This document shows positions 1-4,808 of a stretch of DNA of 6,113 bases, one piece after another; the stretch's first letter is position 1; every line of letters begins with the position of its first letter. Below the pieces are notes generated by a model, which ran no database searches, was not told the origin of the DNA, and was given only the letters and a program-made list of their open reading frames with translations. The stretch covers positions 6,881-12,993 of the forward strand of contig DYRE01000026.1 of assembly GCA_020718965.1 (NCBI GenBank), read 5' to 3'. Source of the DNA: Desulfomonile tiedjei (GTDB lineage Bacteria > Desulfobacterota > Desulfomonilia > Desulfomonilales > Desulfomonilaceae). The translations under genes were made by a program, and so were the position numbers.

Positions 1-39
1 ACCAATGATGAACAACTAGTTGAATTATGTATAATTTGA
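1..39 (+). CDS. Possible 3' end of an upstream gene (partial)
   Basis: Frame 1 is open from the window edge for twelve codons and ends with TGA at 37-39, reading TNDEQLVELCII. The other two plus frames stop by base 19. In related genomes the genes before lptC are often kdsC or kdsD/kpsF, so a gene ending here would be reasonable. Twelve codons cannot identify a family, and the open frame could be chance. I do not assign a product. Confidence 0.2.
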   Translation, partial: TNDEQLVELCII

Positions 40-58
40 TATAATGTGATAATATAAA
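30..58 (+). promoter_or_regulatory. AT-rich tandem -10-like hexamers upstream of lptC
   Basis: Two perfect TATAAT hexamers lie at 30-35 and 40-45, followed by GATAAT at 48-53 and TATAAA at 53-58. The first two sit in a 10-bp tandem repeat: ATAATTTGAT at 31-40 and ATAATGTGAT at 41-50, differing at one base. The best -35-like match, TTGAAT at 20-25, is only 14 bases from the second TATAAT, which is shorter than usual. This may be a housekeeping promoter region or a flexible or curved AT-rich element. The exact promoter cannot be fixed from sequence alone. Confidence 0.4.
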
Positions 59-92
59 GGGCATACCTGAATTTACGGTATCATCAGGGTTG

Positions 93-108
93 TGGCGCTT
101 TTATGGCT
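93..108 (+). promoter_or_regulatory. Candidate sigma-54 (-24/-12) promoter for the lptC operon
   Basis: TGGCGC at 93-98 and TGGCT at 104-108 place the invariant GG (94-95) and GC (106-107) exactly ten bases apart, as required for a sigma-54 promoter. Against the TGGCACG-N4-TTGCW consensus about 9 of 12 informative positions match; the differences are at 97, 99 and 105. A start site about 12 bases after the GC, near 118-120, would leave a very short leader before the AGGG ribosome site at 123-126 and the ATG at 132. No clear upstream activator binding sites are visible in the little sequence available. Confidence 0.4.
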
Positions 109-131
109 GAGTAACATGTTCCAGGGTATAT

Positions 132-743
132 ATGGACCACAAACATATTGAAAGACATTTTAGATTAAAAAATCTGAAGAGGGCTTCTCAAATATTTATA
201 TTGGGAGCTTTGATACTGCTAGTTTCTGGTTTGGCGGCCTCTCGATTCGTTCGACAAAATCAGGGCGATTTCAAGACTTCTGAGGTATCTGGAAACGGAA
301 GTAACATTGAAAATTTTACCTATTCATCCTCTGGGACTCACCGCTGGGACCTTCAGGCAGTCAACGCTCAGGTGTCAGACGCTTTGGACAGCGTTGAATT
401 GACTTTGCCGAAAGTGACTTATCATGGGGGGTTTGGGAGCACGATATATCTGGCCGCTCAATCGGGGAAGTTAGACAAGAAAACAGGATTTGTATCAGCC
501 AAAGGAAGTGTGAAAATCAGTTACAAGGATTTTGAGTTCACATCCAGTGACGTTGACTATTCAGAGGGTTCACTGGAGGCGGCAACGACGGCGCCCGTTT
601 CACTCACCGGGAGCGACCTCAAACTTACCGGCAAAGGATTGAAGCTGTCGGTCGAAAAGGAAGAAGTGCTTATTGAACAAGAGGTCAAGGCAAGCTTATT
701 TAATGTAAAATTGATTGAGCCCGGTCGAAAACTTCCGATGTGA
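132..743 (+). CDS. lptC: LPS export system protein LptC
   Basis: This is a 203-residue LptC-family protein, the bitopic inner-membrane component of the LPS export bridge. It takes LPS from the LptB2FG transporter and hands it to LptA. A basic N-terminus (residues 1-19, several Lys and Arg) is followed by one hydrophobic segment at about 20-37, giving an N-in orientation with a periplasmic remainder. That remainder shows the alternating strand pattern of the LptC/OstA-like beta-jellyroll: the IENFTYSSSG segment near residue 60, then repeated short strands such as GFVSAKGSVKIS, SSDVDYSEGSLEA and LTGKGLKLS. The ATG at 132 is the only usual start after an in-frame stop at 108-110 and has AGGG at 123-126, five bases upstream. 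It is the first gene of the cluster and is followed by lptA after 16 bases. LptC is poorly conserved in sequence, so the assignment rests on topology, strand pattern and position before lptA and lptB. Confidence 0.88.
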   Translation: MDHKHIERHFRLKNLKRASQIFILGALILLVSGLAASRFVRQNQGDFKTSEVSGNGSNIENFTYSSSGTHRWDLQAVNAQVSDALDSVELTLPKVTYHGGFGSTIYLAAQSGKLDKKTGFVSAKGSVKISYKDFEFTSSDVDYSEGSLEAATTAPVSLTGSDLKLTGKGLKLSVEKEEVLIEQEVKASLFNVKLIEPGRKLPM

Positions 744-759
744 TTTAGAGGGCTTGAAA

Positions 760-1341
760 ATGCTTCGCTTTTTCTCGATACTGGTTCTTGTATGCTCTGT
801 TTTCATACCAACTGAGAATAGTTTCTGTCAGAACGATTATACTGATTTAAGTTCATCCGACCAACCAATTAATATTACTTCAAAACGTTTTTCAGCCAAG
901 AATGTTGCGGGTGGAAAAGAAGTAACTTTCGAAGGGACTGTGAGAGTTCAACAGGGTGATCTTGTTCTGACCTGCGACAGGCTAATCATAATGTATGATG
1001 AGAAAATGCAAGGCGCAGCGCAAAACGGATCTCACAAAAAACCTGTGAGCAGGGAACTCCAAACGGCCAGCGGAATAAAATCAATCACGGCTTCCGGTAA
1101 TGTGAAAATGACACAGAATGATCGCATGGCCGTAGCAGGTAAAGCGGTTTTCGACAATTCAAAAAGAACCATAACTCTTACTGAGGGACCTCCCCGACTT
1201 TGGCAAGGTCCGGACGTCCTGGCTGCTCAAACAATAGTGATTTATCTTGATGAAAATCGTTCGGAACTTTTGGGAGGTGATGACTCTTTGATAACTGCAA
1301 TCATCAACCCGGTAAAGCCCAAGAAGGACAAGGAAAAATAA
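760..1341 (+). CDS. lptA: LPS transport periplasmic protein LptA
   Basis: This is a 193-residue secreted OstA-like protein that oligomerises into the periplasmic bridge carrying LPS from LptC to LptD. The N-terminus MLRFFSILVLVCSVFIP is a signal peptide, with likely cleavage near residues 23-24 (SFC/Q); there is no convincing lipobox. The mature part shows the LptA strand pattern: PINITSKRFSAKN, then EVTFEGTVRVQQGDLVLTCD, a Lys- and Ser-rich loop, then ITASGNVKM and RTITLTEGPPRLWQG. The C-terminus is strongly basic (KPKKDKEK). I chose ATG 760 over an in-frame TTG at 715. ATG 760 starts directly at the signal peptide and has AGAGGG at 747-752 with a seven-base spacer, while TTG 715 would add 15 residues before the signal and overlap lptC. 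Its 3' end carries the AAGGA that probably serves lptB, and its stop codon touches the presumed lptB start, so the two are likely translationally coupled. Confidence 0.9.
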   Translation: MLRFFSILVLVCSVFIPTENSFCQNDYTDLSSSDQPINITSKRFSAKNVAGGKEVTFEGTVRVQQGDLVLTCDRLIIMYDEKMQGAAQNGSHKKPVSRELQTASGIKSITASGNVKMTQNDRMAVAGKAVFDNSKRTITLTEGPPRLWQGPDVLAAQTIVIYLDENRSELLGGDDSLITAIINPVKPKKDKEK

Positions 1342-2072
1342 TCATTACTGAAAAAGAGCTGCGAGCCAGAAATCTCGTCAAAGAATACGGCGGCCGTCGG
1401 GTAGTTGATAACGTCAGCCTTCGTATTTCGTCCGGCCAGGTCGTGGGTTTACTGGGGCCTAATGGAGCCGGCAAGACAACTACTTTCTACATGATTACGG
1501 GTTTGATAAGACCTGATGAAGGTGCGGTTTTCCTGGACGAGCAGAACATTTCGGAATTGCCCGTTTATTTGAGGGCAAGGCTTGGAATTAGTTACCTTCC
1601 GCAAGAGACGTCTGTTTTTAGGAAACTTTCCGTGGGGCAAAACGTAATGGCCATTTTGGAAACCATTGAACCAGACAAAAGAAGGAGACAGGAAAGGTTG
1701 GAACAACTGCTTTCTGAACTCAACATATCTGGGCTCAAGAACCAAAAGGCGGAAAGCCTCTCGGGTGGTCAAAAAAGAAGGTTGGAAATTACCAGAGCTC
1801 TAGTTACGGATCCTAGTTTTATGCTCCTCGATGAACCTTTTGCTGGTCTGGATCCAATTGTGGTTCTGGAAATTCAGAAAATAATTCTTAAATTAAAGGA
1901 GAGCGGAATAGGTATAGTCATAACTGATCATAATACTAGAGAAACTTTTGGGGTATGTGATAAAGTATATCTTTTGGATAAAGGTCGGATTCTGGAAGAA
2001 GGCCCCCCTGAAATGATCGCTGTAAGTGAGCGCGCCAAAGCGGTGTATTTGGGAAAAAAGTTCAGTATGTAG
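1341..2072 (+). CDS. lptB: LPS export ABC transporter ATP-binding protein LptB, probable non-AUG start
   Basis: This is the cytoplasmic ATPase of LptB2FG, which powers LPS extraction from the inner membrane. With the proposed start it is 243 residues, against about 241 in E. coli. Visible motifs, numbered from 1341, are the A-loop tyrosine Y16 in LVKEYGG, Walker A GPNGAGKTT (39-47), Q-loop Q88 in YLPQE, signature LSGGQ (140-144), Walker B LLDEP with D164 and E165, and H-loop H197 in TDHN. The ending AVYLGKKFSM is typical of LptB. The first conventional start in frame is GTG 1443, but it would remove the first 34 residues including Y16 and two strands. The frame upstream encodes a normal LptB N-terminus and contains no ATG, GTG or TTG back to the stop at 1281. 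ATC 1341 sits exactly where a TAATG stop-start overlap with lptA would put ATG and lies six bases after AAGGA (1330-1334). ATT 1344 is the alternative. Family identity is certain; the start is inferred. Confidence 0.93.
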   Translation: MITEKELRARNLVKEYGGRRVVDNVSLRISSGQVVGLLGPNGAGKTTTFYMITGLIRPDEGAVFLDEQNISELPVYLRARLGISYLPQETSVFRKLSVGQNVMAILETIEPDKRRRQERLEQLLSELNISGLKNQKAESLSGGQKRRLEITRALVTDPSFMLLDEPFAGLDPIVVLEIQKIILKLKESGIGIVITDHNTRETFGVCDKVYLLDKGRILEEGPPEMIAVSERAKAVYLGKKFSM

Positions 2073-2087
2073 TTCAGTTGAATAATC

Positions 2088-3518
2088 ATGGTTCTCCAAA
2101 TCAAACAGCAATTGCGTCAAATCCAGCAACTGGTCATGACGCCGCAGTTACAACAGGCTATAAAACTCCTTCAGTACAACCATCTCGAAATGCTTGAGGC
2201 GGTAGAACAGGAGTTGAAAGAAAACCCGGCGCTAGAGTTATCTACCTATGATGAGCCATTCACAGATCAGGAATCACCAGTAAGAGATGACATAAAGTCA
2301 CTCGAAGATTCTGTCACCGAATCGGCCAACCCTGTTGCTGATGCATTGGCTTCCGACTGGGATAATTACCTGGAAAACTTTGGAGGAGATTACTCTCCGC
2401 CTTCCCGTGATTATTCCGACCGCCCTTCTTTTGAAAATCTTGTTTCGTACAAAAATAATCTTTTTCGTTACCTGGTTGAGCAACTCAGGTTAAGTCGGAT
2501 CGTCGACGATGACAGAAGGATTGCTTTGGAAATCATAGGTAACCTGAATGACGACGGTTACCTGGACGTTTCATTGCAGGATTTGTCTACATCTCTCAAT
2601 TTTCCTGTTAACAGGATTGAGTCGGTTCTATCAAGAGTTCAGGATTTTGACCCTGTCGGAGTAGGCGCTCGAGATTTGCGCGAATGTCTGCTTATTCAGG
2701 CAAGAGCTGTTGATAAACCTAATGAAGTGGTTATTAGAATCCTGGAGGAAGCCTTCGAAATTCTTAAATCAGGAAAAATTGAACATCTCGCTCGAAAAAT
2801 TAAGGCGTCCCTCAATGACACACAATGCGCTGTTCATTTGATTTCGAGGCTTAACACCAAGCCTGGAAGAATTTTAGGAGTCTCTGATACTGTTTATGTG
2901 GCGCCGGACATCTTTATTTTCAAAGCAGGAAATGATTATTCCATTATATTGAATGATGATGGTCTGCCCCTTCTAAAAATCAATTCTATGTTTCAGAAGG
3001 CTTTGCACAATGGTTCATCATCGTCTTCAACCAAGGATTACCTTCAGGAAAAGATCCGCAACGCTATTTGGTTGATAAAGAGCATTCACCAGAGGCAGAG
3101 GACCATTTATAAGACTACCCAATCCATACTGAAGTTTCAGAGGGAATTCTTTGACAAGGGCATTGATTATTTGAGACCTTTAGTCCTTAAAGATGTCGCC
3201 GAGGACATAGAGATGCATGAATCCACAGTAAGTCGGGTCACATCAAACAAATATGTCCACACCCCTCGGGGCATCTTCGAATTGAAGTTTTTTTTCAATT
3301 CAGCAATAAAGCATGGGGCGGATGAAATAGCTTCCGAATCAGTAAAGAACCACATTTTGAGGATCGTGAGATCCGAGGATGTTAGAAAACCTGTCAGTGA
3401 CAAACAAATAGTTGAGGAGCTGGCCAAAACCGACATTACCATAGCCCGTAGAACAGTGGCAAAATATAGGGAAATGCTCGGGATCGCTCCATCAAGCAGG
3501 AGAAAAAAGAAGTTTTGA
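2088..3518 (+). CDS. rpoN: RNA polymerase sigma-54 factor RpoN
   Basis: This 476-residue sigma-54 directs RNA polymerase to -24/-12 promoters and needs an AAA+ enhancer-binding protein to open them. Region I (about 1-50) has the glutamine- and leucine-rich activator-interacting signature, including QQLVMTPQLQQAIKLLQ and ENPALEL. An acidic linker (about 51-115) is followed by the core-binding domain, with FDPVGVGARDLRECLL near 187-203. The -12-contacting helix-turn-helix lies around 368-396 (KDVAEDIEMHESTVSRVTSN). The C-terminal RpoN box ARRTVAKYRE at 453-462 reads the -24 element. Length and all regions are intact. The start at ATG 2088 fits the conserved N-terminus, but no recognisable Shine-Dalgarno lies in the 15 bases after lptB, so translation may depend on coupling to lptB. 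The gene follows the lpt genes and precedes hpf, as in many Proteobacteria. An eight-T run at 3288-3295 lies within the C-terminal coding part. Confidence 0.98.
   Translation: MVLQIKQQLRQIQQLVMTPQLQQAIKLLQYNHLEMLEAVEQELKENPALELSTYDEPFTDQESPVRDDIKSLEDSVTESANPVADALASDWDNYLENFGGDYSPPSRDYSDRPSFENLVSYKNNLFRYLVEQLRLSRIVDDDRRIALEIIGNLNDDGYLDVSLQDLSTSLNFPVNRIESVLSRVQDFDPVGVGARDLRECLLIQARAVDKPNEVVIRILEEAFEILKSGKIEHLARKIKASLNDTQCAVHLISRLNTKPGRILGVSDTVYVAPDIFIFKAGNDYSIILNDDGLPLLKINSMFQKALHNGSSSSSTKDYLQEKIRNAIWLIKSIHQRQRTIYKTTQSILKFQREFFDKGIDYLRPLVLKDVAEDIEMHESTVSRVTSNKYVHTPRGIFELKFFFNSAIKHGADEIASESVKNHILRIVRSEDVRKPVSDKQIVEELAKTDITIARRTVAKYREMLGIAPSSRRKKKF
3279..3301 (+). repeat. Inverted repeat flanking a T8 tract inside rpoN
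   Basis: GAATTGAA at 3279-3286 and TTCAATTC at 3294-3301 are perfect 8-base inverted arms around a 7-base T-rich loop. The loop and right arm contain eight consecutive T (3288-3295), which encode the Phe triplet of the conserved ELKFFFNSA stretch. As RNA this would be a weak AU-rich stem. It may be a by-product of conserved protein sequence. Confidence 0.5.
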
Positions 3519-3522
3519 TAAA

Positions 3523-3544
3523 CAGATCCACAAGTTGGGATCTG
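3523..3544 (+). promoter_or_regulatory. Hairpin between rpoN and hpf, next to the hpf ribosome site
   Basis: CAGATCC at 3523-3529 and GGATCTG at 3538-3544 form a perfect 7-bp stem with an 8-base loop. The stem ends three bases before the AAGGAGGT ribosome site of hpf at 3548-3555. No T-run follows, so it is not an intrinsic terminator. Possible roles, all inferred, are an RNase processing site separating rpoN and hpf mRNA, a stabilising 5' end for a processed hpf transcript, or an operator. It lies in a 43-base gap, the largest within the co-oriented run before the terminator. Confidence 0.5.
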
Positions 3545-3547
3545 CTT

Positions 3548-3555
3548 AAGGAGGT
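3548..3555 (+). promoter_or_regulatory. Strong ribosome binding site of hpf
   Basis: AAGGAGGT is an essentially perfect match to the anti-Shine-Dalgarno sequence and lies six bases before the ATG at 3562. It is the strongest ribosome site in the window and contrasts with the absence of one before rpoN. This suggests that much more hibernation factor than sigma-54 is made per transcript. Confidence 0.85.
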
Positions 3556-3561
3556 AATAAC

Positions 3562-4104
3562 ATGCAAGTATCGGTAACATTCAGGCACATGGAGCCTTCT
3601 GAGGCTCTCAAAAGCTACGTTCAGGACAGAACGGCAAAGTTGACCAAGTACATAGACAAACCATTGGAAAGCCAGGTTACTCTGTCCGTTCAAAAGTTCC
3701 GCCAAATGGCCGATGTCGTAATCAGTGTAGACGGTCTTAGAATATCTGGGCAAGAAACCCATGAGGACATGTACGCAGCGATTGATCTGGTGATGGACAA
3801 AATCGAAAGACAGGTCAAAAAGTACAGAGGCAAAATCAGGAAACACAAGCCGTCTCAGGGCAAGGAACTAAGATGGCGAAGAGACACTTACGAGTCTGAA
3901 AGTTTTGAAGATGACAAAGAACCTGTAATTGTAAAGACTGAAAACTATTTCATCAAACCAATGTCCGTAGATGAAGCAGCCATGCAGATGGATCTTTCTC
4001 ACCAGGAATTTCTGGTTTTCAACAATGCTTCAACCCAGACAATTAATGTAGTATATAAAAGAAAAGATGGAAATTATGGATTGATAGTTCCACAAAGCGC
4101 TTGA
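3562..4104 (+). CDS. hpf: Long-form ribosome hibernation promoting factor (HPF)
   Basis: This 180-residue protein binds the 30S decoding centre of idle ribosomes and, in its long form, pairs two 70S particles into inactive 100S dimers. The N-terminal S30AE domain spans about 1-97: MQVSVTFRHMEPSEALKSYV, the central strands LSVQKF and ADVVISVDG, and the helix DMYAAIDLVMDKIERQVKKY at 69-88. A charged linker of about 25-30 residues follows. The C-terminal dimerisation domain spans about 122-178 and shows its usual signatures YFIKPMSVDEAAMQM, FLVFNNAST and VVYKRKDGNYGLI. Gammaproteobacterial rpoN-linked HPF is about 95 residues and lacks this second domain, so the long form argues against that class. 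The start is supported by AAGGAGGT at 3548-3555. The gene follows rpoN by 43 bases and is followed by a strong terminator, so it is probably the last gene of the main transcript. Confidence 0.95.
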   Translation: MQVSVTFRHMEPSEALKSYVQDRTAKLTKYIDKPLESQVTLSVQKFRQMADVVISVDGLRISGQETHEDMYAAIDLVMDKIERQVKKYRGKIRKHKPSQGKELRWRRDTYESESFEDDKEPVIVKTENYFIKPMSVDEAAMQMDLSHQEFLVFNNASTQTINVVYKRKDGNYGLIVPQSA

Positions 4105-4145
4105 AACAATGAAACGTGGCACTGATAAAATACTTTGAGCGCTTT
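4094..4145 (+). repeat. 8-bp inverted repeat across the hpf stop codon
   Basis: AAAGCGCT at 4094-4101 and AGCGCTTT at 4138-4145 are perfect inverted arms separated by 36 bases. The left arm lies in the last codons of hpf. Each arm contains the self-complementary core AGCGCT, so the pair can also be read as two copies of a palindromic protein site. It could fold in the hpf 3' untranslated RNA or bind a regulator. No motif of a known regulator is recognised. Confidence 0.3.
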
Positions 4146-4166
4146 ATCTGGTTAATCTTATATAAG
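4135..4166 (+). promoter_or_regulatory. Weak candidate promoter upstream of the hpf-ptsN terminator
   Basis: TTGAGC at 4135-4140 resembles a -35 box. TATATA at 4159-4164 (18-base spacer) or TATAAG at 4161-4166 (20-base spacer) resembles a -10 box. Transcription would begin near 4170-4175 and meet the hairpin at 4179 almost at once, which would make it an inefficient promoter. It is listed because no better candidate promoter for ptsN is visible in the gap. Confidence 0.2.
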
Positions 4167-4178
4167 CTGACTAACAAA

Positions 4179-4207
4179 AAAAGGGTGTAGGTAGCCTACA
4201 CCCTTTT
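4179..4207 (+). terminator. Strong intrinsic terminator between hpf and ptsN, possibly bidirectional
   Basis: GGGTGTAGG at 4183-4191 pairs perfectly with CCTACACCC at 4195-4203 across a three-base TAG loop. The stem extends by four A-T pairs on the outside, giving AAAAGGGTGTAGG against CCTACACCCTTTT. A seven-A run precedes it (4176-4182) and four T then AATTAAT follow. It should therefore work on the plus strand and, thanks to the A-run, also for minus-strand transcription coming from thiC. It lies 74 bases after hpf and 41 bases before ptsN. Confidence 0.9.
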
Positions 4208-4248
4208 AATTAATGTGTATTTCCTGCAAGGGATGAAAGAGTTTTCAA

Positions 4249-4713
4249 ATGAGGATATTAGATTTCCTCGGCATTGACGCCATAATAGGATCGATGGAAG
4301 CAACTTCCAAGGAAGAAGCGTTAATTGAACTTGTGGGTCCGATTCTAGAAACGAACCCTCGTCTGGACAAAAAACAATTGCTTCAAACAATATTAGAAAG
4401 AGAAAAACTAGGAAGCACCGGTCTAGGAGGAGGAGTAGCAATACCGCACGGCAAATTCGAAGATCTTGAAAAATTGGCCGCAAGTTTTGGACGAAGCAAA
4501 AAGGGTATCGATTTTTCGTCCATGGACAATAAACCCGCCCACCTTTTTTTCATGTTGATTGCTCCAAAGAATTGCGCTGGTGATCATCTCAAGGCATTGG
4601 CTCGAATCTCCCGGCTCCTTAAAGATCCCATTCTCACCAACAACCTGAGACAGGCTGAAGATTCCGCTCAAATTTATGAGCTTCTTGAAGAAAGCGACCT
4701 TAAATTCCCATAA
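4249..4713 (+). CDS. ptsN: Nitrogen-regulatory PTS EIIA component (EIIA-Ntr)
   Basis: This 154-residue PTS EIIA type-2 domain protein is the terminal phospho-acceptor of the regulatory PtsP-PtsO-PtsN chain. It adjusts nitrogen, potassium and envelope functions by binding partners rather than by transporting sugar. The phosphorylated histidine is H67 in the conserved GVAIPHGK, preceded by the family signature REKLGSTGLGGG (51-62). The segment KPAHLFFMLIAP followed by HLKALARISRLLKD is the usual second half of the fold. Length is normal (about 150-160) and there is no transport-type fusion. The ATG at 4249 has only a weak AAAGAG at 4236-4241, seven bases upstream. Linkage to rpoN and hpf is typical. 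A terminator separates it from hpf, so its supply may rely on read-through. The usual following genes rapZ and HPr (ptsO/npr) are absent; thiC faces it from the other strand after 95 bases. Confidence 0.94.
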   Translation: MRILDFLGIDAIIGSMEATSKEEALIELVGPILETNPRLDKKQLLQTILEREKLGSTGLGGGVAIPHGKFEDLEKLAASFGRSKKGIDFSSMDNKPAHLFFMLIAPKNCAGDHLKALARISRLLKDPILTNNLRQAEDSAQIYELLEESDLKFP

Positions 4714-4754
4714 AACTCCCTTGGATATTTTATGCGGTTTCGCTGACGGATGAT

Positions 4755-4770
4755 GACCGACGTTACGGTC
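4755..4770. other. Short hairpin in the ptsN-thiC convergent gap
   Basis: GACCG at 4755-4759 pairs with CGGTC at 4766-4770 over a 6-base loop. The 95-base gap between the two convergent stop codons holds no convincing intrinsic terminator in either direction. This 5-bp stem lacks an adjacent T-run, and the nearest short T-runs are at about 4782-4793. Ends of both transcripts may be Rho-dependent or may overlap. Confidence 0.25.
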
Positions 4771-4808
4771 TCACAGAGCCCTTTTGGCGTTTTGAAGATT
4801 CTCAGACA

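Noticed and set aside
103..114. Three-codon frame ATG GCT GAG TAA before lptC as a leader peptide
   Set aside because: No ribosome site and too short to carry an attenuation signal; it lies inside the candidate promoter.
715..759. TTG 715 as the start of lptA
   Set aside because: It would add 15 residues before a complete signal peptide and overlap lptC, and ATG 760 has a good AGAGGG ribosome site.
1449..1772. Minus-strand open frame of 107 codons inside lptB
   Set aside because: Fully covered by the conserved ATPase coding frame; the product has no recognisable domain.
3167..3846. Two minus-strand open frames (136-137 codons) across the rpoN end and hpf
   Set aside because: They oppose well-conserved sigma-54 and HPF coding sequence and resemble no protein family; they are shadow frames.
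4117..4131. TGGCAC at 4117-4122 as a sigma-54 -24 element for ptsN
   Set aside because: At the required spacing the -12 position reads AAAT instead of TTGC, so the invariant GC is missing.
4233..4277. Small 14-codon frame from ATG 4233 overlapping the start of ptsN
   Set aside because: AAGGG directly abuts the ATG with no spacer, and the frame quickly ends inside ptsN.
4196..4671. Minus-strand open frames opposite ptsN
   Set aside because: The plus frame is an intact EIIA-Ntr; the opposite frames are low-complexity and one begins inside the terminator.
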